Shown here one piece after another: positions 25,383 through 35,088 of a DNA stretch of 47,004 nt. The notes below the pieces were generated by a model that had not been told where the DNA came from, searched no databases, and was given only the letters and a program-made list of their open reading frames with translations. The position numbers were made by a program, and so were the translations under genes. The DNA comes from Methylotenera sp. (GTDB lineage: Bacteria; Pseudomonadota; Gammaproteobacteria; Burkholderiales; Methylophilaceae). Position 1 is the first letter of the stretch; each line of letters opens with the position of its first letter. The stretch is taken from NCBI RefSeq assembly GCF_030653755.1, contig NZ_JAURYU010000014.1, forward strand, positions 1-47,004, read 5' to 3'.

Positions 25383-26003
25383 ATGAAAATGTTTTTGAAA
25401 TTATTAATGAACACTGCTTTCATTACCGCGATGTTTGTGAATGTTAGCTTGGCACAAGCAGAGCTTTCTGCTGATGAGTTGGTGAAACGTACTGCTGATG
25501 AAGTGCTTAGTGCAATCAAGAGCGACAAAGACATTCAAGCTGGCGACCAAAAAAAGATTTTCGCGCTGGCCGAAGAGAAGATTTTGCCAAACTTCGATTT
25601 TGACCGTGTTTGTCGCATGGTGCTTGGTAAAAACTGGAGATCAGCTACGCCAGAACAGCAAGCAGCTTTCCAAAAAGAGTTCCGTACTTTGTTGTTGCGC
25701 ACGTATGCTACTGCACTTGGTAAATATAAAGATCAAGTGATTGAATATAAGCCTATGCGTGCAGAGGCTGGTGCGAAAAACGTGAGTGTTAAAACCCAGA
25801 TTTTACAATCTGGTGGCCAACCGATAACTGTTGATTACAGCTTAGTGAAAGCTGAAAATGGTTGGAAAGTATATGATATTGTGATTGAAAGCGTGAGCTT
25901 GGTGACTAATTATCGTAGCCAGTTTAGTAGCGAAATTCGTCAGAATGGTATTGATAGCTTAAATAAAAAACTTGCGGATAAGAACAAAGCATCTGGCGTA
26001 TGA
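25383..26003 (+). CDS. mlaC: Periplasmic phospholipid-binding protein MlaC
   Basis: Soluble carrier that shuttles phospholipid across the periplasm between the MlaD ring and the outer-membrane MlaA complex. The 206 residues begin with a signal peptide ending near VSLAQA, followed by the family pattern: DELVKRTADEVLSAIKSD, ILPNFDFDRVCRMVLGKNWRSATPEQQAAFQKEFRTLLLRTYA, and VDYSLVKAENGWKVYDIVIESVSLVTNYRSQF. The mlaA (vacJ) partner, often placed between mlaD and mlaC in related bacteria, is missing here and must lie elsewhere if present. The stop overlaps the mlaB start (ATGA). Confidence 0.94.
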   Translation: MKMFLKLLMNTAFITAMFVNVSLAQAELSADELVKRTADEVLSAIKSDKDIQAGDQKKIFALAEEKILPNFDFDRVCRMVLGKNWRSATPEQQAAFQKEFRTLLLRTYATALGKYKDQVIEYKPMRAEAGAKNVSVKTQILQSGGQPITVDYSLVKAENGWKVYDIVIESVSLVTNYRSQFSSEIRQNGIDSLNKKLADKNKASGV

Positions 26004-26290
26004 TTAGTTTCGATTCACAAGAAAATAAATGGTTAGTCACTGGTGAGATATTAGTGGACAACGCAAATGCAGTGCTCGTCGAGAGCGTTGCATTGCCAAT
26101 GAATGACGCGCTTCAGATTGATTTTTCGGCTGTGACTAATACAGATACGGCTGCCATTAGTTTGATGATGGAGTGGCAGCGTAGAGCGGCTGCTTCTAAT
26201 CATAAAATTACATTTAAAAGCTTACCTGAAGGTCTTGGTAGTTTGGCCATCCTTTATGGGGTTGCCGATTTCATTCCTCTGAGTGCCTAG
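26000..26290 (+). CDS. mlaB: STAS-domain protein MlaB
   Basis: A 96-residue single STAS domain that stabilises the MlaF ATPase in the inner-membrane complex. The conserved stretch LQIDFSAVTNTDTAAISLMMEWQRRAAASNHKITFKSLPEGLGSLAILYGV fits MlaB, with the T-D-T-A block in the position of the E. coli MlaB Thr/Asp site. The start overlaps the mlaC stop by four bases, which implies coupled translation. A 217-base gap follows that has two copies of TTTTGGGATTC (26319-26329 and 26334-26344) and no other feature I can support. Confidence 0.88.
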   Translation: MISFDSQENKWLVTGEILVDNANAVLVESVALPMNDALQIDFSAVTNTDTAAISLMMEWQRRAAASNHKITFKSLPEGLGSLAILYGVADFIPLSA

Positions 26291-26507
26291 TGAGAGCCTA
26301 TTTTTTGATTTAAGATTGTTTTGGGATTCGGTGTTTTGGGATTCAGGGTTCAGTGCGGCTTTAATTGATTGAAAAGTAGTAGCTTTTTGTAAGCTGCATT
26401 TTCAAATCACTACCCATATTTTAAATATAGCTATTCTAAACAGCATTGCATATTTACACTGCTTTTGAAAGTTAAGGCTTTTGTCGTTGAGTACTTATGC
26501 GTTTTAA

Positions 26508-27467
26508 TTGTTAATCGAAAGTCACTTCTTGAATCATCCTGCAATTCATATCCATGGAGTACATAAAAACTTTGGTACGCTACATGCCTTAAATGGCGTG
26601 GACCTTACCATTGAGCAAGGTGAGTTCTTTGCGCTGCTTGGACCTAACGGTGCAGGGAAATCCACATTAATCAATATTCTTGCAGGGCTTATTGCGCCAA
26701 CTGCTGGCAGTATCTCTGTGATGGGTTTTGATGTGCAGAAGCAATATCAACAAGCACGCCAGTTGTTGGGTGTGGTGCCTCAGGAGTTAGTGTTTGATCC
26801 TTTCTTCAATGTCCGAGAAATGTTGCGTTTTCAAGCAGGCTATTTTGGCCTTGGCCGCGAAAACGACCCATGGGTAGATGAGGTGTTGGAGGGGCTTGGT
26901 TTGGCGGATAAAGCGCACACCAATATGCGTAAGTTATCTGGAGGTATGAAGCGTCGCGCTTTAATCGCACAGGCGCTTGCTCATAAGCCGCCCGTGATTG
27001 TGCTGGATGAACCAACAGCTGGTGTGGATGTTGAATTGCGCCAAATGCTTTGGGAGTTTATCAAAAAGCTAAATCGAGATGGCCACACGATCATCTTAAC
27101 GACACATTATTTAGAAGAAGCCGAAGCGCTGTGTAGTCGTGTCGGCATGATGAAGCAGGGTAAAATTGTCGCATTAGATAGTACAGCCAATTTGCTCAAC
27201 AAATTCTCAGGTAAACATTTGCGACTAACATTAGGTAACGTGAGTTTGCCTCAAGATGTGGCGCGCTTAGTGCGCCATGTGGAAAATGGCATTTATACCT
27301 TTGCTTTAACCGATATGATACAAATTGAGTTTGTGCTTACATCGTTACGCGCTAGTGGCATTAAGGTGATTGATATGCAATTGAATGAGGCCGATTTGGA
27401 AGATGTCTTTTTATCATTAGTGGGCAATGTGGTTGTTGACCAACATTTAACGAGCCAATCATCATGA
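26508..27467 (+). CDS. ABC-2 type exporter ATP-binding protein (YadG-like)
   Basis: ATPase of 319 residues with Walker A LLGPNGAGKSTLINILAG, Q-loop GVVPQELVFDPFFNVREML, signature KLSGGMKRRALIAQALAHKPP, Walker B VIVLDEPTAGVDVELRQ and H-loop TIILTTHYLEEAEAL. The C-terminal domain (about 220-305) is typical of the YadG group. The exported substrate is unknown. The start is uncertain: TTG at 26508 follows a stop codon in frame, and another TTG is at 26529; neither has a good ribosome-binding site and no ATG is near. It overlaps its permease gene by four bases. It stands between mlaB and murA, a common order in betaproteobacteria. Confidence 0.88.
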   Translation: MLIESHFLNHPAIHIHGVHKNFGTLHALNGVDLTIEQGEFFALLGPNGAGKSTLINILAGLIAPTAGSISVMGFDVQKQYQQARQLLGVVPQELVFDPFFNVREMLRFQAGYFGLGRENDPWVDEVLEGLGLADKAHTNMRKLSGGMKRRALIAQALAHKPPVIVLDEPTAGVDVELRQMLWEFIKKLNRDGHTIILTTHYLEEAEALCSRVGMMKQGKIVALDSTANLLNKFSGKHLRLTLGNVSLPQDVARLVRHVENGIYTFALTDMIQIEFVLTSLRASGIKVIDMQLNEADLEDVFLSLVGNVVVDQHLTSQSS

Positions 27468-28264
27468 GTGATTCAAAAGTGATTGATCCATTGAAGAGTA
27501 GGTCAAGTTGGGTGGGTCCATGGACTTTACTTAAAAAAGAGTTGCTGCGTTTCTGGCGAGTCTCTTTTCAAACGGTAGCCGCTCCTGTGATTACAGCGTT
27601 GCTATATTTATTGATTTTTTCTCACGTGCTAGATAAGCACGTGCAGGTTTATGACGGTGTTGCCTATACTGAATTTCTAATTCCTGGTTTGATTATGATG
27701 TCTGTGTTGCAGAATGCGTTTGCTAACAGTTCGTCCAGCCTGATTCAATCTAAGGTTATGGGTAATATCGTATTTGTTTTATTAACACCCTTGACGCATT
27801 TGCAGTTTTTTATGGCATTTCTGATTGCTGCGATTATTCGTGGTTTGGTTGTGGGTTTATGTATCTACCTTGTGGCAATGTGGTTTGTTGATTTAACAGT
27901 AGCAAATCCATGGATGATTATTGCGTTTGGCTTGCTTGGCAGTGCCTTACTCGGAACGTTTGGCATTATTGCTGGAATATGGGCTGATCGATTTGATCAA
28001 ATGGCAGCTTTTCAGAATTTTATTATTATGCCTTTGTCATTTTTGTCTGGTGTTTTTTATTCAATTCATTCACTACCGCCATTTTGGCAAAAAGTATCTC
28101 ATTTAAACCCATTCTTCTACATGATCGATGGGTTTAGATACGGCTTCTTTGGTAAGGGGGATGTATCACCTGTGCTTAGTTTGTTGATTGTAGGAGCATC
28201 GTTCCTTGTGTTAGCACTGGTAACATTAAAAATGTTAAAATCTGGCTACAAACTTAGGTCATAA
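27464..28264 (+). CDS. ABC-2 type exporter permease (YadH-like)
   Basis: A 266-residue membrane protein with six segments of the ABC-2 type, paired with the ATPase just upstream (ATGA overlap). Recognisable blocks are LLKKELLRFWRVSFQTVAAPVITALLYLLIF, FLIPGLIMMSVLQNAFANSSSSLIQSK, and the later AFQNFIIMPLSFLSGVFYSIHSLPPFWQKVSHLNPFFYMIDGFRYGF, which matches the YadH/NodJ-like signature. The substrate is not evident. Location inside the mla-murA region suggests an envelope role, but that is inference. Confidence 0.88.
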   Translation: MSDSKVIDPLKSRSSWVGPWTLLKKELLRFWRVSFQTVAAPVITALLYLLIFSHVLDKHVQVYDGVAYTEFLIPGLIMMSVLQNAFANSSSSLIQSKVMGNIVFVLLTPLTHLQFFMAFLIAAIIRGLVVGLCIYLVAMWFVDLTVANPWMIIAFGLLGSALLGTFGIIAGIWADRFDQMAAFQNFIIMPLSFLSGVFYSIHSLPPFWQKVSHLNPFFYMIDGFRYGFFGKGDVSPVLSLLIVGASFLVLALVTLKMLKSGYKLRS

Positions 28265-28297
28265 TGTTAGGTTGAATAATATAAAGGTGAGTGTCGC

Positions 28298-28549
28298 GTG
28301 TTAAGTGCCCAGCAATTAGAAGCCTATATCACACAAAATTTGGCGTGTGATTATATACAGGTCTTAGGTGATGACGGTACCCATTTTGAGGCTGTGATTG
28401 TGAGTCCAGAGTTTGTTGGTAAGCCCATGGTGAAGCAGCATCAACTCGTATATGCAGCGTTAGGTGAGCGGATGAAGGCTGAAATACATGCTTTATCCAT
28501 GAAAACCCTGACCCCAGAAGCATGGCTGAAGTTAAAAGCTAACAATTGA
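28298..28549 (+). CDS. ibaG: BolA-family protein IbaG
   Basis: An 83-residue BolA-fold protein that works with monothiol glutaredoxins in iron-sulfur cluster handling. Family signature residues are visible in [44 protein letters not shown]. The start is GTG at 28298, with AAAGGTGAG ahead. The neighbouring grxD encodes the expected partner (Grx4-BolA complexes are well known), and the ibaG-murA order also occurs in E. coli next to mlaFEDCB. Confidence 0.93.
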   Translation: MLSAQQLEAYITQNLACDYIQVLGDDGTHFEAVIVSPEFVGKPMVKQHQLVYAALGERMKAEIHALSMKTLTPEAWLKLKANN

Positions 28550-28625
28550 ATTTAAAGTGTGTCTAAATAGATACCAGTGAAAAGTTTTGTAATTTTGTAA
28601 TAAAGTTTTGTAATTAGGATAAATA

Positions 28626-28937
28626 ATGGATACGCAGGAATTAATCAAAAGTCAGGTAACAGGTAACCCAGTAGTGCTTTACATGAAAGGTAGCCCTAAA
28701 TTCCCACAATGTGGTTTTTCAAATTTGGCAACGCAAATTCTCAATGCTTGCAACGTAGAGTACGTGGCTATTGATGTGTTAGCAGACCAAAATATCCGCG
28801 AGGGTATTAAAACTTATGCAAACTGGCCAACCATTCCGCAGTTATATGTTAACGGTGAGTTTGTGGGTGGTTCAGACATTATGCGTGCCATGTACGAAAG
28901 TGGTGAGCTCCAAACTTTATTGAATGCGACCAAATAA
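28626..28937 (+). CDS. grxD: Monothiol glutaredoxin (Grx4 type)
   Basis: A 103-residue glutaredoxin that carries a [2Fe-2S] cluster and passes it to target proteins. The monothiol active site CGFS is present in SPKFPQCGFSNLATQIL, along with the glutathione-binding WPTIPQLYVNGEFVGGSDIM. It sits between ibaG, its likely partner, and murA, whose TTG start immediately follows the grxD stop. Just upstream, 28581-28614 is AT-rich with three repeats of TTTTGTAAT. Confidence 0.95.
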   Translation: MDTQELIKSQVTGNPVVLYMKGSPKFPQCGFSNLATQILNACNVEYVAIDVLADQNIREGIKTYANWPTIPQLYVNGEFVGGSDIMRAMYESGELQTLLNATK

Positions 28938-30203
<1,266 letters not shown>

Positions 30204-30214
30204 AGAAACTAAAA

Positions 30215-30859
30215 ATGATTACGATAGCACTTTCAAAAGGCAGAATCTTTGAAGAAACCGCACCATTGCTTGCGGCAGCAGGGATTCATGCGGCTGAAGA
30301 TCCAGAATCATCGCGTAAGTTGATTATAGAAACGAACCGACCTGATGTGCGTTTGATTATCGTACGGGCGACCGATGTGCCTACCTATGTGCAGTATGGC
30401 GCGGCTGACTTAGGTATCGCTGGTAAAGATGTGTTGGATGAGCATGGTGGTGATGGTTTGTATCAGCCGATAGATTTACAAATTGCAAAATGCAAAATGA
30501 TGGTGGCTGTGCGTGAGGATTTTGATTACTTTGGGTCTATTCGAAGTGGTGCACGTCTTAAAGTGGTGACTAAGTACGTTAAAACTGCACGTGAGCATTT
30601 TGCGGCAAAAGGCATGCACGTTGATTTAATCAAGCTGTACGGCTCCATGGAGCTTGGTCCATTAGTTGGATTAGCTGATGTGATTGTTGATTTGGTGAGC
30701 ACGGGCGGTACTTTGCGCGCTAACAAGCTTAAGGCTGTAGAAGAGGTTGGTGACATCAGTTCAAGGCTGGTTGTCAACCAGGCGTCACTTAAGCTCAATA
30801 GGGCTAAGCTACAACCCATCATGGATGCGTTTCAAACCGCCATTGCAAACAATAAATAA
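30215..30859 (+). CDS. hisG: ATP phosphoribosyltransferase, short form (catalytic subunit HisG-S)
   Basis: First enzyme of histidine synthesis, joining ATP and PRPP. At 214 residues it is the short form: it has the catalytic domain ([39 protein letters not shown], the PRPP-binding [30 protein letters not shown]) but no C-terminal ACT-like regulatory domain. The short form works with HisZ, an inactive histidyl-tRNA synthetase paralog that gives feedback control. No hisZ is in this window. It starts the his gene run 12 bases after murA. Confidence 0.96.
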   Translation: MITIALSKGRIFEETAPLLAAAGIHAAEDPESSRKLIIETNRPDVRLIIVRATDVPTYVQYGAADLGIAGKDVLDEHGGDGLYQPIDLQIAKCKMMVAVREDFDYFGSIRSGARLKVVTKYVKTAREHFAAKGMHVDLIKLYGSMELGPLVGLADVIVDLVSTGGTLRANKLKAVEEVGDISSRLVVNQASLKLNRAKLQPIMDAFQTAIANNK

Positions 30860-30883
30860 ATTTAGGTAAATAGGTTTAATCAT

Positions 30884-32179
30884 ATGAATATTAGACGTTT
30901 TTCTACTTCAGATAGTGATTTCCAAGCGAACTTAAAACAATTGCTTGCATTTGAAACTGCGCAAGACGATAGCATTGATGTTGTGGTGGCTAATATCTTA
31001 AAAGATGTTAAAAATCGCGGTGATGCGGCTGTGCTTGAATATACCAATCGTTTTGATAAAACGAACGCTAGCAAAATCAGCGAACTTGAAATCAGCCAAG
31101 CAGAGTTGGTTGCGGCATTAAATGGCTTGCCAGCTGATCAGCGTGTAGCATTACAAACAGCCGCAGACCGAGTGAGAAGCTATCATGAAAAACAGTTGAT
31201 GAGTTCATGGAGTTACACAGAAGCTGATGGCACTTTACTTGGTCAACAAGTAACTTCGCTTGATCGTGTTGGTTTATATGTGCCAGGAGGTAAAGCCGCT
31301 TATCCATCTTCAGTGTTGATGAATGCGATACCCGCAAAAGTGGCCGGCGTGCAAGAACTTATTATGGTTGTACCAACCCCTAATGGTGAGAAAAATCAAC
31401 TAGTGTTGGCTGCCGCAGCTGTGTGTGGGGTTGATCGTGTGTTCTGTCTCGGTGGCGCGCAAGCCGTTGGTGCTTTGGCATATGGTACTGAAACCGTACC
31501 GCAAGTTGATAAAATTGTAGGACCAGGTAATGCTTATGTTGCTGCCGCTAAACGTCGTGTATTTGGCGTAGTGGGTATTGACATGGTGGCTGGACCTTCT
31601 GAGATTTTAGTTATTTGTGACGGTAAAACAAATCCAGACTGGATTGCGATGGATTTATTCTCACAAGCTGAGCATGATGAGTTAGCACAATCTATTTTGC
31701 TAAGTCCTGATGCTGGCTTCTTGGATCAGGTCGCTGCTAGTATCGAGAAATTGGTACAAGAAATGCCACGTAAAGAAATTATTACGACTTCATTGACAGA
31801 TCGAGGTGCTTTAATTCACGTAAGTGATTTAGATGAAGCAGCAGAAATTAGTAACTATATTGCGCCTGAGCATTTGGAATTGTCTATTGAAGAGCCATTA
31901 GCCTTTAGCAAAAAAATTAAACATGCGGGCGCTATTTTTATGGGTCGTGATACCTGTGAGGCCTTAGGTGATTACTGTGCGGGGCCAAATCATGTCTTGC
32001 CTACTTCACGTACTGCAAGGTTTTCATCACCATTAGGTGTATATGACTTCCAAAAGCGCTCAAGCTTGATTATGGTATCTTCAGAAGGTGCGCAAGTGCT
32101 GGGTAAAGTAGCTGCCACTTTGGCTTATGGTGAAGGTCTGCAAGCGCATGCACGCTCTGCTGAATATCGTCTTAAATAG
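30884..32179 (+). CDS. hisD: Histidinol dehydrogenase
   Basis: Catalyses the last two oxidations, histidinol to histidine, with zinc and NAD. The 431 residues include the family signature [44 protein letters not shown], the cysteine-containing [26 protein letters not shown], the zinc/catalytic [17 protein letters not shown], and [13 protein letters not shown]. It is 24 bases after hisG. A 141-base gap with two hairpins separates it from hisC, unusual in an otherwise tight cluster. Confidence 0.97.
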   Translation: MNIRRFSTSDSDFQANLKQLLAFETAQDDSIDVVVANILKDVKNRGDAAVLEYTNRFDKTNASKISELEISQAELVAALNGLPADQRVALQTAADRVRSYHEKQLMSSWSYTEADGTLLGQQVTSLDRVGLYVPGGKAAYPSSVLMNAIPAKVAGVQELIMVVPTPNGEKNQLVLAAAAVCGVDRVFCLGGAQAVGALAYGTETVPQVDKIVGPGNAYVAAAKRRVFGVVGIDMVAGPSEILVICDGKTNPDWIAMDLFSQAEHDELAQSILLSPDAGFLDQVAASIEKLVQEMPRKEIITTSLTDRGALIHVSDLDEAAEISNYIAPEHLELSIEEPLAFSKKIKHAGAIFMGRDTCEALGDYCAGPNHVLPTSRTARFSSPLGVYDFQKRSSLIMVSSEGAQVLGKVAATLAYGEGLQAHARSAEYRLK

Positions 32180-32186
32180 TCTTTTA

Positions 32187-32229
32187 ATCGCTTTAAGTAT
32201 TTGTCTTAGTGATACATGCTTAAAGCGAT
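32187..32229. repeat. Perfect inverted repeat in the hisD-hisC gap
   Basis: ATCGCTTTAAG at 32187-32197 pairs with CTTAAAGCGAT at 32219-32229. No T-run follows. A second small hairpin (TCACGT / ACGTGA, 32275-32292) lies nearer hisC. It may be a stability or processing hairpin in the polycistronic mRNA. Confidence 0.65.
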
Positions 32230-32320
32230 CAATCAAGCGTATATCAGTTTGGTAATAACACCTATTAATTAATTTCACGTTGGAAGACGTGATCACAAAG
32301 AATGTGTCCGAGGTTTTGGT

Positions 32321-33382
32321 ATGAGTAAATATTGGAGTGATGTCGTTCATAAGCTCACCCCTTATGTGCCAGGCGAGCAACCAAAAATTAATAATTTGGT
32401 GAAGTTGAATACCAATGAAAATCCTTATGGACCAAGTCCGAAAGTGATTGAAGCCTTGAAGCTTGAGGCTGCAGAGACGTTACGCCTATATCCAGACCCA
32501 AATTCTGATGCTTTAAGAACTGCAATTGCTCAGGTACATCATTTAGATAGTAGTCAGGTGTTTGTGGGTAATGGATCTGATGAGGTATTAGCGCATGTGT
32601 TTCAAGCATTGTTAAAGCATGATAAGCCTTTGTTATTTCCTGATATTACTTATAGCTTTTATCCTGTGTATTGCGGACTATATGACATTGCCTATCAAAC
32701 GATTCCATTAGCTGAAGACTTTAGCATTTGTGTGGAAGATTATAAGAAACCAAATGGCGGTATTATATTTCCTAATCCGAACGCGCCAACTGGCATGCCG
32801 TTGCCGCTTGCGAAAATCGAATGGCTATTGCAAAACAATGCCGAATCCGTAGTGGTGATAGATGAGGCTTATGTGGATTTTGGAACGGAGTCTGCAGTAA
32901 GTTTAATTAATCAATATCCTAACTTGCTAGTGACGCATACATTGTCTAAAGCACGCTCGTTGGCTGGTCTGCGTGTTGGCTATGCGCTTGGGTCGGTGGA
33001 ATTGATAGAAGCCTTGGTACGAGTTAAGGATAGCTTTAACTCGTACCCTATCGATCGTTTTGCTTCAGCAGGCGCTACGGCGGCGATGCTAGATGTTGAG
33101 TACTTTGATGAAACGTGTGCTAAGGTTGTTGCTACGCGTGAGGCGCTAGTTAAAGACTTAGAGGCATTAGGTTTTGATGTATTACCCTCTGGTGCGAATT
33201 TTATATTTGCTAAACATAAAATACGAGATGGAGCTGAGTTAAGTTCAGGATTGCGTGAGCACAGTGTTATTGTGCGTCATTTTAAGTCGCCAAATCGAAT
33301 AGCTCCCTACTTACGTATTACGATAGGTACTGATAATCAGTCTGAGTTATTGCTTAAGGCATTAAGAGCACTTTTAGCTTAA
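32321..33382 (+). CDS. hisC: Histidinol-phosphate aminotransferase
   Basis: PLP enzyme that transaminates imidazole acetol phosphate to histidinol phosphate. The 353 residues have [19 protein letters not shown] at the N-terminus, [42 protein letters not shown], and the PLP lysine in [20 protein letters not shown]. The arginine near the end ([20 protein letters not shown]) binds the substrate carboxyl or phosphate. It is followed by a 244-base gap and hps, so the his transcript may be interrupted here. Confidence 0.95.
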   Translation: MSKYWSDVVHKLTPYVPGEQPKINNLVKLNTNENPYGPSPKVIEALKLEAAETLRLYPDPNSDALRTAIAQVHHLDSSQVFVGNGSDEVLAHVFQALLKHDKPLLFPDITYSFYPVYCGLYDIAYQTIPLAEDFSICVEDYKKPNGGIIFPNPNAPTGMPLPLAKIEWLLQNNAESVVVIDEAYVDFGTESAVSLINQYPNLLVTHTLSKARSLAGLRVGYALGSVELIEALVRVKDSFNSYPIDRFASAGATAAMLDVEYFDETCAKVVATREALVKDLEALGFDVLPSGANFIFAKHKIRDGAELSSGLREHSVIVRHFKSPNRIAPYLRITIGTDNQSELLLKALRALLA

Positions 33383-33492
33383 TTGTGGTGAAAGTTAGCT
33401 TAAAATATTGCATGTGCGGGCTGCCTAAGTGAATGAATTTAAGAATTTAAACGTGCAATATAGATAAAACATGTAAATTAAGCACGAAAAGT

Positions 33493-33522
33493 TTGAATTT
33501 TGACACGAAGTGCGGTTATGAT
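33493..33522 (+). promoter_or_regulatory. Candidate promoter of hps
   Basis: TTGAAT at 33493-33498 and TATGAT at 33517-33522 are 18 bases apart. A perfect TTGACA at 33500-33505 is too close to that -10 but could serve another. A TATAAT at 33548-33553 is a second possible -10. The predicted leader is about 70-100 bases. Upstream, ATATTGCATGT (33405-33415) and ACGTGCAATAT (33451-33461) form an inverted repeat with one mismatch. Confidence 0.5.
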
Positions 33523-33626
33523 AGCGAAATGTGCGTTTTGTGCACAATATAATAATTATTTTCAATCTGTATTTTTAACCTAGGTAAGTCATTAATTTTG
33601 ATTTATTATTAGTTGGAGGATGTATC

Positions 33627-34304
33627 GTGGCACAAACCCAAATGGCATTAGACTCATTAGATTTCGACGCAACAGTTGCTTTAGCAGCTAAAGTTGCGCC
33701 ACACGTAGATATTTTAGAAATTGGTACACCATGCATTAAGCATAACGGTATCAAATTACTTCAAACATTACGTGCTAAGTTCCCAAACAACAAAATCTTA
33801 GTTGACTTGAAAACAATGGATGCTGGTTTCTACGAAGCTGAACCATTCTACAAAGCTGGTGCTGACATTTGTACAGTATTGGGTACTTCAGACATCGGTA
33901 CAATCAAAGGCGTGATTGATGTAGCTAACAAATACGGTAAAAAAGCACAAGATGACTTGATCAATGTTGCTGATAAAAAAGCACGCACACAAGAAGTTGC
34001 TAAATTAGGCGCGCACATCATTGGCGTTCACACTGGTTTAGATCAACAAGCTGCTGGTCAAACACCATTTGCTGACTTAGCATTAGTTGCTGGTTTGAAC
34101 TTAGGTCTTGAAATTTCAGTTGCTGGTGGCGTTAAAGCGGCTACAGCTGCACAAGTACGTGACGCTGGCGCAACAATCATTGTTGCTGGTGCTGCAATCT
34201 ACGGTGCTGCTGACCCAGCTGCTTCTGCTGCAGAAATCACTGCAATCGCTCATGGCGGATCTACAGGTGGTTTGTTCGGCTGGATCAAAAAATTATTTAG
34301 CTAA
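33627..34304 (+). CDS. hps: Hexulose-6-phosphate synthase (RuMP pathway)
   Basis: Condenses formaldehyde with ribulose 5-phosphate to hexulose 6-phosphate, the entry step of formaldehyde assimilation in RuMP methylotrophs. The TIM-barrel of the OMP-decarboxylase superfamily is clear: IGTPCIKHNGIKLLQTLR, the catalytic KILVDLKTMDAGFYE (Asp60, Lys62, Asp65), ADICTVLGTSDIGTIKG, HIIGVHTGLDQQAAGQTP, and ISVAGGVKAATAAQVRDAGATIIVAGAAIYGA. The start is GTG with a perfect GGAGG seven bases ahead. Codons are strongly restricted (GCT, GGT, TTA, AAA), unlike the flanking his genes, which indicates very high expression. At 225 residues it is about 15 longer than usual owing to a Gly-rich and hydrophobic/basic C-terminal tail (LFGWIKKLFS). 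No isomerase (phi) gene is adjacent. Confidence 0.95.
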   Translation: MAQTQMALDSLDFDATVALAAKVAPHVDILEIGTPCIKHNGIKLLQTLRAKFPNNKILVDLKTMDAGFYEAEPFYKAGADICTVLGTSDIGTIKGVIDVANKYGKKAQDDLINVADKKARTQEVAKLGAHIIGVHTGLDQQAAGQTPFADLALVAGLNLGLEISVAGGVKAATAAQVRDAGATIIVAGAAIYGAADPAASAAEITAIAHGGSTGGLFGWIKKLFS

Positions 34305-34332
34305 TATCTATTGATATCTAAGTAGTAAAATG

Positions 34333-34363
34333 AAAACCCCAGTCTTAAAACTGGGGTTTTTTT
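34333..34363 (+). terminator. Rho-independent terminator after hps
   Basis: AAAACCCCAGT - CTTAAA - ACTGGGGTTTTTTT: 11-bp stem with a long T-run, 30 bases past the hps stop. It would end the abundant hps transcript before hisB. Confidence 0.95.
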
Positions 34364-34451
34364 ATTTTAGATTTTAAATTCATCATGTAGCTATGTGTTA
34401 CAACCTTTTAATGGGTTAAAATGCAGGCTGATAACATAAAACATTACACTT

Positions 34452-35039
34452 ATGCGTAACGCTAAAATTACTAGGAATACTTTAGAAACTCAAATTACGG
34501 TGAGCATCAACTTAGATGGCACTGGCGTTTCTCAATTTAATACTGGCTTAGGCTTCTTAGATCACATGCTAGACCAAATCGCGCGTCATGGCATGATGGA
34601 TATTGAAGTGAACGCTAAGGGTGATTTGCATATTGATGCACACCACACCGTTGAGGATATTGGCATTACGCTTGGTCAGGCATTTGCGCAGGCAGTAGGC
34701 GATAAAAAAGGCATTCGTCGTTATGGGCACGCTTATGTGCCATTAGATGAAGCGCTATCAAGAGTAGTGTTAGATATTTCTGGGCGCCCAGGATTAGAAT
34801 TCGGCTGTACATTTACACGTGCCGCTATTGGTAGTTTTGATGTTGATTTGGTACATGAGTTCTTTCAGGGTTTTGTAAATCATGCCAACGTCACTTTGCA
34901 TATTGATAATTTAAAAGGTCATAATGCACACCATCAAGCTGAAACCATATTTAAAGCCTTTGGGCGCGCATTGCGTATGGCAGTAGAGTTGGACGCACGT
35001 ATGGCTGGGATTATGCCATCCACAAAGGGTAGTTTGTAA
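34452..35039 (+). CDS. hisB: Imidazoleglycerol-phosphate dehydratase
   Basis: Dehydrates imidazole glycerol phosphate to imidazole acetol phosphate using manganese. At 195 residues it is the monofunctional form without the histidinol phosphatase domain found in E. coli. The metal-binding histidine motifs are intact: [43 protein letters not shown], and [21 protein letters not shown]. Because the phosphatase is absent here, a separate histidinol-phosphatase must exist elsewhere in the genome. It restarts the his run after the hps terminator, so it needs its own promoter in 34364-34451; none is obvious. Confidence 0.97.
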   Translation: MRNAKITRNTLETQITVSINLDGTGVSQFNTGLGFLDHMLDQIARHGMMDIEVNAKGDLHIDAHHTVEDIGITLGQAFAQAVGDKKGIRRYGHAYVPLDEALSRVVLDISGRPGLEFGCTFTRAAIGSFDVDLVHEFFQGFVNHANVTLHIDNLKGHNAHHQAETIFKAFGRALRMAVELDARMAGIMPSTKGSL

Positions 35040-35088
35040 GTCTGCCAAAGCGCATCCTTGAGACATGACCTTAGGCAGGATTTAAAAT

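Noticed and set aside
32180-32320. Histidine leader peptide or attenuator
   Set aside because: No run of histidine codons is found here or before hisG, which is only 12 bases after murA.
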